Source of the DNA: Christensenellaceae bacterium
Lineage (GTDB): Bacteria; Bacillota; Clostridia; Christensenellales; SZUA-584
Reading direction: 5' to 3'
Length of the DNA: 6,230 bases
Assembly (NCBI GenBank): GCA_012719815.1
Contig: JAAXZP010000143.1
Coordinates: forward strand, 1 to 6,230
The notes under the pieces are model-generated. The model was not told the DNA's origin, searched no databases, and saw only the letters and a list, made by a program, of their open reading frames with translations. A program made the translations under genes and the position numbers. Below are positions 1 to 5,361 of this stretch, piece by piece (within the stretch, counting starts at the first letter, position 1; each line of letters opens with the position of its first letter).

Positions 1-722
1 CAGGGCTGGGCCGTACCGTTGGCCATGGGCGACAGCGCGCAGTCCACAATGTCCGCGCCCGCTTCAATGGCTTTCAGATAAGTCATGTCGCCAACGCCCG
101 TCTTGTTATGCGTGTGCACGTGAATGGGCACTTTAACAGCGGCTTTAAGCTCCTTGACGAGTTCGTACGCCTCATAAGGCAGCAGCAGATTGGCCATGTC
201 TTTGATGCAGATGGTGTCTGCGCCCATCTCTTCCAGCTTTTTGGCCATTTCCACGAAATAGGCGCGCGTGTGCACCGGGCTGATCGTGTACGACATCGCC
301 GCTTCGCAGATACCGCCGTACTTTTTGGTGGCTTCCATCGCGGCCTTCATGTTGCGCAGGTCGTTGAGCGCGTCGAAAATGCGAATGACGTCGATGCCGT
401 TTTCAATAGCTTTCTTCACGAAAAGGTCCACCACGTCGTCCGCGTAGTGCTTGTAGCCCAGCAGGTTCTGCCCGCGGAGCAGCATCTGCAGTTTGGCGTC
501 CGGCATCGCGGCGCGCAGCACGCGGAGCCTCTCCCACGGGTCTTCGTTGAGGAAGCGCAGGCACGAATCAAACGTAGCCCCGCCCCACATCTCCAGCGAC
601 CAGTAGCCCGCTTCGTTGAGCAGACCTGCAACAGGCAGCATCTCGGACGTCCTCATGCGCGTAGCCGCCTGCGACTGGTGCGCGTCTCTTAATATCGTAT
701 CGGTAATATGGACTTTTGGCAT
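1..722 (-). CDS. oadA: Oxaloacetate decarboxylase / pyruvate carboxyltransferase alpha subunit (OadA/5S type), N-terminal 240 residues
   Basis: The gene enters from 722 and runs off the left edge, so only 240 residues plus two bases are visible. It is a TIM-barrel biotin-dependent carboxyltransferase (HMGL-like/PYC-OADA family) that moves CO2 between oxaloacetate/pyruvate and carboxybiotin. Visible signatures are RDAHQS at residues 12-17 (Arg12, metal ligand Asp13, Gln16), WGGATFD at 46-52, Lys174 in IKDMAN (the carbamylated lysine position) and His203/His205 in the HVHTH metal site; these match the metal-binding set of pyruvate carboxylase and transcarboxylase 5S. The ATG at 722-720 is chosen because AGGAGG lies 8 bases upstream and MPKVHITDTILRDAHQS is a normal family start. 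It is the last visible gene of the operon, 24 bases after the beta subunit. Slightly unusual are IKDMAN rather than IKDMAG, and HTHN where pyruvate carboxylases have HTHD. Whether it carries its own C-terminal biotin domain cannot be seen. Confidence 0.95.
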   Translation of the reverse strand, partial: MPKVHITDTILRDAHQSQAATRMRTSEMLPVAGLLNEAGYWSLEMWGGATFDSCLRFLNEDPWERLRVLRAAMPDAKLQMLLRGQNLLGYKHYADDVVDLFVKKAIENGIDVIRIFDALNDLRNMKAAMEATKKYGGICEAAMSYTISPVHTRAYFVEMAKKLEEMGADTICIKDMANLLLPYEAYELVKELKAAVKVPIHVHTHNKTGVGDMTYLKAIEAGADIVDCALSPMANGTAQP

Positions 723-730
723 CTATTTAA

Positions 731-736
731 CCTCCT
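731..736 (-). promoter_or_regulatory. Ribosome binding site of the oadA-type gene
   Basis: AGGAGG on the minus strand, 8 bases before the ATG at 722. It fixes the start of a gene whose 3' end lies outside the window, and it sits inside the 24-base gap after the beta subunit stop codon. No terminator is seen in that gap, so the two genes are probably cotranscribed. Confidence 0.85.
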
Positions 737-746
737 AATTCTCTGA

Positions 747-1964
747 TTAACCGAACAGCGACAGCAGCACACCCGCTGCCACGGCCGAACCGATAACGCC
801 CGCCACATTGGGGCCCATCGCGTGCATCAGCAGGAAGTTGCCGGGGTTGGCCTCCTGCCCCACTTTCTGCGACACGCGCGCTGCCATCGGAACGGCGGAC
901 ACGCCCGCGCTGCCGATCAGCGGGTTGATCTTGCCGCCCGAGAGTTTATACATCAACTTGCCGAGCAGCACACCGCCGGCGGTACCGAAGCTGAACGCTA
1001 TCAGGCCTAATACTATAATCCCTATCGTCTGCCACTGCAGGAACGTTTCACCATTTGCCGTGGCACCCACAGTGACACCCAGGAATATCGTCACGATATT
1101 GATCAGCTCGTTCTGCGCCGTCTTGCTCAGGCGGTCCACCACCAGGCACTCACGGAACAGGTTGCCCAGCATCAGCATGCCGATGAGCGGCGCGGCCGCA
1201 GGCAGCAACAGCGATATGAATATCGTCACCACGATCGGGAATATGATACGCTCCGCCTTGCTGACTTCACGCAGTTGTTCCATCACGACCATGCGCTCTT
1301 TTTTGGTGGTCAGCGCTTTCATGATGGGAGGCTGAATAACGGGCACCAGTGCCATATACGAATATGCTGCCACCGCGATGGGACCCAGAAGATGCGGCGC
1401 CAGTCTGGTGGTCAGGTATATCGCGGTCGGGCCGTCCGCGCCGCCGATAATGCCGATGGAACCCGCTTCCTGAGGCGAGCAGCCCAGCAGCAGCGCGCCG
1501 ATGAACGTGATGAATATACCGAGCTGCGCCGCCGCGCCCAGAAGCAGGCTCTTCGGGTTGGCGATAAGCGGGGCAAAATCGGTCATCGCACCCACGCCCA
1601 GGAATATCAGGGGCGGGTAGATGCCCAGCTTGACGCCCTGGTACAGGTAATACAGCAGGCCGCCGTTTTCATAGCCGGTTCCGTGCGTGACCAGATAATT
1701 TGTTCCGCCGTTGGCGGCGTCTGAATCCTTCACCAGGTTCAGTATCTCTTTTGGACCCGCCATCATGTTGGCTCCCGGCAGATTGGCCAGAATCATGCCG
1801 AACGCAATGGGAACCAACAGCAGCGGTTCATACTTTTTGACGATCGCCAGATACAGCAGTATGCATCCCACCAGCAGCATCACCGCATGCTGCCAGGTCA
1901 TCATGGAAAACCCCGTGCTGTTCCACAGATCGACAAAGGATTGGCCGATATCAAAACCCTGCAT
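747..1964 (-). CDS. oadB: Na+-translocating decarboxylase beta subunit (OadB/MmdB/GcdB family)
   Basis: A 405-residue polytopic membrane protein that decarboxylates carboxybiotin and exports Na+ across the cytoplasmic membrane. Hydrophobic segments lie at about 25-42, 47-62, 113-128, 140-161, 190-215, 238-262, 285-303, 312-336 and 377-403. The hallmark GGADGPTAIY occupies 174-183. As I recall the Klebsiella OadB numbering, its ion-site residues D203, Y229, N373, G377 and S382 fall here on D177, Y203, N347, G351 and S356 at a constant offset of 26, so pumping is probably intact. The C-terminal block HAMGPNVAGVIGSA (381-394) is also typical. Start ATG 1964-1962 has AGGAGG 6 bases upstream. A hydrophilic stretch at about 67-102, rich in Gly, Asn and Asp, makes a long loop early in the protein. 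The gene lies 35 bases after the biotin carrier. The family is certain; whether the carboxyl donor is oxaloacetate or an acyl-CoA cannot be read from this subunit. Confidence 0.96.
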   Translation of the reverse strand: MQGFDIGQSFVDLWNSTGFSMMTWQHAVMLLVGCILLYLAIVKKYEPLLLVPIAFGMILANLPGANMMAGPKEILNLVKDSDAANGGTNYLVTHGTGYENGGLLYYLYQGVKLGIYPPLIFLGVGAMTDFAPLIANPKSLLLGAAAQLGIFITFIGALLLGCSPQEAGSIGIIGGADGPTAIYLTTRLAPHLLGPIAVAAYSYMALVPVIQPPIMKALTTKKERMVVMEQLREVSKAERIIFPIVVTIFISLLLPAAAPLIGMLMLGNLFRECLVVDRLSKTAQNELINIVTIFLGVTVGATANGETFLQWQTIGIIVLGLIAFSFGTAGGVLLGKLMYKLSGGKINPLIGSAGVSAVPMAARVSQKVGQEANPGNFLLMHAMGPNVAGVIGSAVAAGVLLSLFG

Positions 1965-1970
1965 GTGTAC

Positions 1971-1976
1971 CCTCCT
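1971..1976 (-). promoter_or_regulatory. Ribosome binding site of the beta subunit gene
   Basis: AGGAGG on the minus strand, 6 bases before the ATG at 1964, within the 35-base gap after the biotin carrier stop. It supports the MQGFDIG start. Confidence 0.8.
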
Positions 1977-1999
1977 TCATTGGAAATGCCAGGTGAGGC

Positions 2000-2413
2000 T
2001 TACGCCAGCACAGCCAGCAAATCACCGGAGTTCACAGCAGTACCCTTGGAAACCTGAATTGCAGCCACCTTTCCGGACACGGGCGCCAATATCTCGTTTT
2101 CCATCTTCATGGCTTCCAGTATCATCAGAATGTCGCCTTCCTTAACGGTGTCGCCAACACTCACGCGAACGTCAAGGATGGTGCCGGGCATCGGGGACTT
2201 GATCTGCGTGCCGTCAGCGGGCGCCGGAGCCGCAGGCGCAGCCGCCGGTGCAGGCGCAGCGGCAGCAGGTGCCGGCGCCGGAGCGGGAGCGGCTGCAGGC
2301 GCAGGTGCAGCCGCAACAGGTGCCGGCGCTGGCGCAGAAGCAGCGAAACCGCCGATCTCTTCCACTTCCACATTGTAGCTGATGCCATTTACGTTGATTT
2401 TAAAACGACGCAT
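2000..2413 (-). CDS. Biotin carboxyl carrier subunit (MmdC/GcdC/1.3S type)
   Basis: A 137-residue cytoplasmic carrier whose biotin arm takes CO2 from the carboxyltransferase(s) to the membrane beta subunit. Residues 1-22 (MRRFKINVNGISYNVEV...) form the usual short N-terminal segment. Residues about 24-66 are an almost pure Ala/Pro linker, and 68-137 form the biotinyl/lipoyl domain. Biotin would be attached to Lys103 in EAMKME (100-105), 34 residues from the C-terminus as is normal, with the companion motif SPMPGTI at 73-79. An in-frame TTG (2434) and an ATG (2428) lie upstream, but the second overlaps the GGAGG at 2422-2426, whereas the ATG at 2413 sits 8 bases after it and gives the standard N-terminus; that start is preferred. 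Neighbours are the anchor subunit (32 bases upstream) and the beta subunit (35 bases downstream). A separate carrier like this is typical of methylmalonyl-CoA and glutaconyl-CoA decarboxylases; in classical oxaloacetate decarboxylase the biotin domain is fused to OadA. Confidence 0.95.
   Translation of the reverse strand: MRRFKINVNGISYNVEVEEIGGFAASAPAPAPVAAAPAPAAAPAPAPAPAAAAPAPAAAPAAPAPADGTQIKSPMPGTILDVRVSVGDTVKEGDILMILEAMKMENEILAPVSGKVAAIQVSKGTAVNSGDLLAVLA
2216..2344 (-). repeat. Ala/Pro-rich low-complexity linker coding region of the biotin carrier
   Basis: Codons 24-66 of the carrier consist almost only of GCN and CCN, giving imperfect AP, APAA and AAPAP repeats. In this family such a stretch is a flexible tether that lets the biotin domain swing between active sites. 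The DNA is internally repetitive and GC-rich, so it may vary in length between strains. The opposite strand reads as Gly/Ala and is not a gene. Confidence 0.85.
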
Positions 2414-2421
2414 TGATGTTT

Positions 2422-2426
2422 CCTCC
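2422..2426 (-). promoter_or_regulatory. Ribosome binding site that decides the biotin carrier start
   Basis: GGAGG on the minus strand, 8 bases before the ATG at 2413. It overlaps the upstream in-frame ATG at 2428-2426, which argues against that codon and against the TTG at 2434 as starts. Confidence 0.8.
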
Positions 2427-2445
2427 ATATTCAAACATTTAAACT

Positions 2446-2958
2446 TTATAGTCTTTTGTTAACCTGTTCAATCCGGCTGCTCGCGCCCCATACAGGCGTT
2501 GTGCTCTGAGCGCGGCGCAGCGACCGTATCACGATACCGTTGGATGACGTCCCCTGGCAGGCCGCGACAGCAGCCGCGATCACCGCGATGAGCTCTGGGC
2601 TGTGCTCGTCGGCAGGTAATGTCGCCGGCGTATCCACAGCAGGCTCTTCAGCTTTTGCAGGCGCCATTTTTTCAGCCTTTTTCACTTCTTTCCGCTGTTG
2701 CTTTGCCAGCTGACGTTCAGCTTTCCGAGAGGCCCTTCTTTCTTTGACGCCGGCCCACCATGAAATCAATGATTTCGCGATTTTAGGATACAGCCAGGTG
2801 AGAAATATCAGAAGAATCAGCCCAATGAATACTATGACCATACCCAAAACGGTCACACTGCCGCCCAGACCGAGCTTTTCCCAAACGGTCATATCTGCAG
2901 TAGAACCGTTTGCCGCAGCCGTAGTTGATTCCGACAGGGATATTAGATGCTTAAGCAT
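2446..2958 (-). CDS. OadG-family membrane anchor subunit (delta/gamma subunit, MmdD type) of Na+-pumping decarboxylase
   Basis: A 170-residue small subunit thought to assemble the soluble carboxyltransferase and biotin carrier onto the membrane beta subunit. Its layout is a polar N-terminus (1-30), one hydrophobic helix at about 33-55, and a very basic and charged stretch at about 71-103 rich in Lys, Arg and Glu that is likely helical. A Pro/Ala/Glu linker (about 99-120) follows, then the family C-terminal block with ELIAVIAAAVAAC at 122-134, GIVIRSLRR at 141-149 and PVWGASSRIEQ near the end. That block resembles what I recall of Veillonella MmdD/MmdE and is absent from very short OadG proteins. 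The ATG at 2958-2956 is preceded by AGGAGGAGAGG, and the stop of the upstream carboxyltransferase (TAG, 2976-2974) overlaps this ribosome binding site, which suggests translational coupling. Sequence is poorly conserved in this family, so the call rests on architecture, motif and operon position. Confidence 0.9.
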   Translation of the reverse strand: MLKHLISLSESTTAAANGSTADMTVWEKLGLGGSVTVLGMVIVFIGLILLIFLTWLYPKIAKSLISWWAGVKERRASRKAERQLAKQQRKEVKKAEKMAPAKAEEPAVDTPATLPADEHSPELIAVIAAAVAACQGTSSNGIVIRSLRRAQSTTPVWGASSRIEQVNKRL

Positions 2959-2964
2959 GCTTTA

Positions 2965-2975
2965 CCTCTCCTCCT
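2965..2975 (-). promoter_or_regulatory. Ribosome binding site overlapping the upstream stop codon
   Basis: AGGAGGAGAGG on the minus strand begins inside the TAG stop of the acyl-CoA carboxyltransferase (2976-2974) and ends 6 bases before the anchor subunit ATG at 2958. Ribosomes finishing the first gene arrive on this site, as expected for coupled, near-stoichiometric synthesis of two subunits of one complex. Confidence 0.75.
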
Positions 2976-4482
2976 ATGGCCGCGAGACGTGCTTCCTGGG
3001 CAGCCTGTTTTCGCGTTTGCCGACAGCGAGTTCCAGCGCGCCGGCCAACCGCTGACGCGTTTCGGAGGGGTAAATCACTTCGTCGATATATCCCATCCTG
3101 GCCGCTTCCCAGGGCGAAGCAAAAGTCTTTGCATATTTTTCCGCCGCTTCCTTCCTGGCTTCCACCGGCTCATCCGATTGCGCGATATAATCCTCCATCA
3201 GTATCACCGCGGAAGCGTCTGCGGGCAGACAGGATACCACAGCTTCCGGCCAGGCGTACACCATATCCGCTCCCAGAGCCTTGGGCCCCATCGCGATATA
3301 TCCGGAGCCGATGGCCTGCCCTGTAATGACAGTAAGTTTGGGTACCGTCGCGCTTGCGTAAGCCTGAATCAGCTTGGCTCCGCTGGGTATCAGGCAGCAC
3401 TGCTCCTGCGCGATATCCTTCACAAAGCCTGCCGTATCCGCCAGCGTGATAACCGGTATGCCAAAAGCGTCGCAGAAATTAACAAAACCTGCTGCTTTTA
3501 TGCAGCTTGCCGCATTGAGGAAGGAACCGGGCGCGTTGGCCACCACGCCCACGCTGCGGCCTCCCAGCCGCGCAAAGCCCGTCTTGATATCCGGAGCATA
3601 ACCCGCCTGCGATTCGAAGAACAAACCGTTGTCAAATATCGCTGTAATCACGGAATAAACATCCCAACTGCCGGAATAGTTCTCGATCATCCGGTTCAGA
3701 TCGTCTCCGCCGTCAATGAACGGCACATCGACGAGGTTGTTGTCCGGCAGATAAGAGAGCAACCGGCGTAGTGCCCCCAGTGCTTCATCTTCGGACGCGC
3801 ACTTGAAATGCACGAGGCCCGTCTTTTCAAAGTGCACCGAAGCGCCGCCGATGGCTTCCGGCTTTACTTCCTTGCCCGATTGGCCGAAAGCACCCGGCGC
3901 TGCCGTATAGATGCCGCCCACGCCGTCCGCCATGAATACAAAATCGCTCAAGGGAGCAAAGAACGCCGCGCTGCCCGCGCACTGCCCGCATACGACGGTC
4001 AGTATCGGCACCACGCCCGACAGTTCCGACATCTTGGCAAAAACGCTGCCAAACCCTTCCAGCGCACCTGCGCCTTCGCCCAGGCGTGCGCCCATTGAAT
4101 CCAGCAGCAATATGACCGGCAGCCCCGTCTTGCCCGCCATATCCAGCAGTTTTGTGATCTTGCGCGCGTGCATCGCGCCCATGGAACCGCCCAGTACCGT
4201 ATAGTCCTGAGAAACGACATATACGCCGCGGCCATCGATAGTGCCGTAACCGGTCACGACGCCTTCGCCGGGCGCGCTGACTTCCTTCATGCCGGCAACG
4301 GCGTTGGAGTGCTGGACAAAAGCGTGCATTTCGACAAAGCTTTCGGAATCCAGCAGCTTGCCGATACGCTCGCGCGCAGTCAATTTCGACTGTGCGTGCT
4401 GGGCGTCCACGAGCTGCTGGTTGCCGGCGACAGCCGACTGTCGCTTTTGAGCCAGTAGATCAAAACCCGTCAATTCACTCAT
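2974..4482 (-). CDS. Biotin-dependent acyl-CoA carboxyltransferase (methylmalonyl-CoA decarboxylase alpha / 12S-like), divergent
   Basis: A 502-residue crotonase-fold carboxyltransferase with two homologous halves, predicted to move CO2 between an acyl-CoA ester and biotin on the carrier. The N-half has KLTARERI (33-40), PGEGVVTGYGTIDG (71-84), DSMGARLGEG (128-137) and GQCAGSAAF (166-174). The C-half has FCDAFGIP (336-343), DTAGF (349-353), GQAIGSGYIAM (388-398) and YAWPEA (409-414). The C-terminus KRENRLPRKH is family-like, and length is normal. Start ATG 4482-4480 has GGAGG 12 bases upstream, a somewhat long spacing. It is first in the operon, ahead of the anchor, carrier and beta subunits, the same set as methylmalonyl-CoA decarboxylase. 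However, family positions usually written DSGGARIQEG, GPCAGG, DVPGFLPG, IIRHGAK and RKAYGGAY are altered here (DTAGFVKD, LIPSGAK, GQAIGSGY). Family and CoA-ester class are secure; methylmalonyl-CoA as substrate is only a guess, with malonyl-CoA or glutaconyl-CoA as alternatives. Confidence 0.93.
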   Translation of the reverse strand: MSELTGFDLLAQKRQSAVAGNQQLVDAQHAQSKLTARERIGKLLDSESFVEMHAFVQHSNAVAGMKEVSAPGEGVVTGYGTIDGRGVYVVSQDYTVLGGSMGAMHARKITKLLDMAGKTGLPVILLLDSMGARLGEGAGALEGFGSVFAKMSELSGVVPILTVVCGQCAGSAAFFAPLSDFVFMADGVGGIYTAAPGAFGQSGKEVKPEAIGGASVHFEKTGLVHFKCASEDEALGALRRLLSYLPDNNLVDVPFIDGGDDLNRMIENYSGSWDVYSVITAIFDNGLFFESQAGYAPDIKTGFARLGGRSVGVVANAPGSFLNAASCIKAAGFVNFCDAFGIPVITLADTAGFVKDIAQEQCCLIPSGAKLIQAYASATVPKLTVITGQAIGSGYIAMGPKALGADMVYAWPEAVVSCLPADASAVILMEDYIAQSDEPVEARKEAAEKYAKTFASPWEAARMGYIDEVIYPSETRQRLAGALELAVGKRENRLPRKHVSRP

Positions 4483-4494
4483 GTAGCAGTTAAA

Positions 4495-4499
4495 CCTCC
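4495..4499 (-). promoter_or_regulatory. Ribosome binding site of the first operon gene
   Basis: GGAGG on the minus strand, 12 bases before the ATG at 4482. This is longer than the 6-8 bases used by the other genes of the operon, but no other start codon in frame suits it better. Confidence 0.65.
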
Positions 4500-4515
4500 A
4501 ATATAAAATTTATAT

Positions 4516-4529
4516 AAACGTCAAACGTT
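4516..4529. repeat. AAACGT tandem pair / AACGT-CAA-ACGTT inverted repeat
   Basis: On the plus strand AAACGT occurs at 4516-4521 and again at 4523-4528, and the same bases form the inverted repeat AACGT (4517-4521), spacer CAA, ACGTT (4525-4529). It lies next to the putative -10 of the decarboxylase operon, where a repressor or activator could bind. It is short enough to arise by chance in AT-rich DNA. Confidence 0.4.
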
Positions 4530-4530
4530 A

Positions 4531-4558
4531 TGGCCCAAATAAGCACCAATTCTGGCCC
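4531..4558. repeat. Direct repeat TGGCCC, 22 bases apart
   Basis: TGGCCC at 4531-4536 and 4553-4558, 22 bases start to start, or about two helical turns. They are the only GC-rich words in an otherwise AT-rich gap and flank the likely -35 region, so they could be paired protein-binding half-sites. No known regulator motif is recognised. Confidence 0.35.
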
Positions 4559-4625
4559 TGTTTCTTATTTCTACACAAAATCCCTTTTTTCCTTTAAGGT
4601 TCGTTTAAAAATTCACAAATTACGC

Positions 4626-4637
4626 AAAAAATTTTTT
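4626..4637. repeat. A6T6 palindromic tract at the end of rluB
   Basis: Six A followed by six T (plus strand), the last base being part of the rluB TGA stop. It is a perfect AT-only palindrome with no GC stem, so it is not a convincing intrinsic terminator. A6T6 tracts tend to be intrinsically curved. It marks the boundary between the GC-rich coding DNA and the AT-rich gap. Confidence 0.5.
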
Positions 4638-5347
4638 CAAACTTGCATATTCATAGATTTTAATTCCATTACAGACAAATACCGCCACGAACCCATGGGC
4701 AGATCGCCCAAGGACAGGCTTCCGAAAGAGACGCGCTTCAATGCCTTTACATGACAGCCCACCGATTCAAACATCCTTTTTATCTGCCGGTTACGCCCTT
4801 CGTGGATTGTGATCTCAAGGCGGGTTTCCTTCCCCGCGCGCTGCAGCACCCTGATCGTCGCCGGGGCCGTTTTTACGCCGTCCAGCATAACGCCGCCTTC
4901 CAGACGCCGGACAGCCTGTTCATCCAAACGGCCATGCACCAGCGCGATATAGGTCTTGTTTACCTCATGCCGGGGATGGGTGCAGCGATATGCAAAATCC
5001 CCGTCGTTGGTGAGCAGCAGCAAGCCTTCGGTATCGTAGTCCAGCCGGCCCACGGGGAACAAACGCACGCCCACATCCCCCACCAAATCCAGCACAGTTT
5101 TGCGGCTCCGGTCGTCCTGGCAGGTGGAAAGCACGCCCGCAGGCTTGTTGAGCATGATGTAGACTTTTTTGTCTGCAAGCGATAAAAGGGTGCCGTCCAC
5201 GGCGACCGTATCGGTATCCGGATTGATATCCACACCGACCGTGTTCACTACCCTGCCGTTGACAGTCACCCTTCCCTGCACGATGAGCGCGTCCGCTCCT
5301 CGCCGCGACGCCACACCGCAAGATGCTATGTATTTGTTCAGCCTCAT
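4637..5347 (-). CDS. rluB: 23S rRNA pseudouridine synthase, RluB/RsuA family
   Basis: A 236-residue enzyme that converts a specific uridine of ribosomal RNA to pseudouridine, most likely in 23S rRNA as for RluB. Residues 1 to about 55 form an S4 RNA-binding domain (MRLNKYIASCGVASRRGAD, then GRVTVNGRVV). The catalytic domain follows: LNKPAGVLST at 66-75, GRLDYDTEGLLLLTNDG at 100-116 with catalytic Asp103, KTYIALVHG at 131-139 and EGRNRQIKRMFE at 183-194. The frame stays open upstream to a possible start at 5392, but that would overlap the carboxypeptidase gene and precede the normal family N-terminus, so the ATG at 5347 is chosen. Its ribosome binding site is weak (GGGGG, 4 bases away), and the gene begins 14 bases after the carboxypeptidase stop, so it probably depends on upstream translation. 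RsuA and RluB are hard to separate by motif; RluB is preferred from usual Bacillota gene order and the RluB-like N-terminus. Confidence 0.95.
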   Translation of the reverse strand: MRLNKYIASCGVASRRGADALIVQGRVTVNGRVVNTVGVDINPDTDTVAVDGTLLSLADKKVYIMLNKPAGVLSTCQDDRSRKTVLDLVGDVGVRLFPVGRLDYDTEGLLLLTNDGDFAYRCTHPRHEVNKTYIALVHGRLDEQAVRRLEGGVMLDGVKTAPATIRVLQRAGKETRLEITIHEGRNRQIKRMFESVGCHVKALKRVSFGSLSLGDLPMGSWRYLSVMELKSMNMQV

Positions 5348-5361
5348 GCATCCCCCACAGC

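Larger units (their letters stand above)
4500..4560 (-). promoter_or_regulatory. Probable promoter/operator region of the decarboxylase operon
   Basis: An AT-rich stretch directly upstream of the first gene of the five-gene operon. On the minus strand a TATAAA (4514-4509) could be a -10 element; the best -35 at 18-base spacing is TTGGGC (4538-4533), a weak match. TTGACG (4524-4519) looks like a -35 but lacks a -10 at proper spacing. The region also holds the short repeats listed separately. A start near 4502 would leave a leader of about 20 bases containing the GGAGG. The presence of a promoter is inferred from the gap size and gene grouping; the exact elements are uncertain. Confidence 0.4.
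4483..4636. other. Intergenic region between rluB and the decarboxylase operon
   Basis: A 154-base AT-rich gap, the only one over 40 bases in the window. No ORF, tRNA or GC-rich hairpin followed by a T-run is visible on the minus strand, so a clear terminator for rluB is missing. The rluB end instead carries an A6T6 tract (4626-4637). The half nearer 4500 holds the promoter-like and repeat elements described separately. Confidence 0.7.

Noticed and set aside
108..692. Plus-strand 194-codon frame opposite the OadA-type gene
   Set aside because: The minus strand encodes a continuous OadA sequence with all metal ligands over the same bases; the plus frame has no family-like motifs.
808..1335. 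Plus-strand frames opposite the beta subunit
   Set aside because: They are shadows of a highly conserved membrane protein gene; no plausible ribosome binding site or domain supports them.
2109..2378. Plus-strand Gly/Ala-rich frame
   Set aside because: It is the mirror of the Ala/Pro linker of the biotin carrier; the repeat composition alone keeps the frame open.
2414..2434. Upstream in-frame starts (TTG 2434, ATG 2428) for the biotin carrier
   Set aside because: The ribosome binding site GGAGG at 2422-2426 overlaps the ATG at 2428 and is correctly spaced only for the ATG at 2413, which gives the standard MRRFKINVNG start.
2947..3771. Long plus-strand open frame of 274 codons opposite the acyl-CoA carboxyltransferase
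   Set aside because: It is antisense to a clear family member, its translation has no recognisable motif and is rich in Arg, His and Ser, and GC-rich codon use commonly opens such frames on the opposite strand.
4519..4524. TTGACG as a consensus -35 box
   Set aside because: At 16-18 bases downstream there is no -10-like hexamer; the closest TATATT is only 13 bases away and almost touches the ribosome binding site.
4751..5185. Plus-strand 144-codon frame opposite rluB
   Set aside because: The opposite strand encodes a full pseudouridine synthase with its catalytic Asp; this frame has no recognisable domain.
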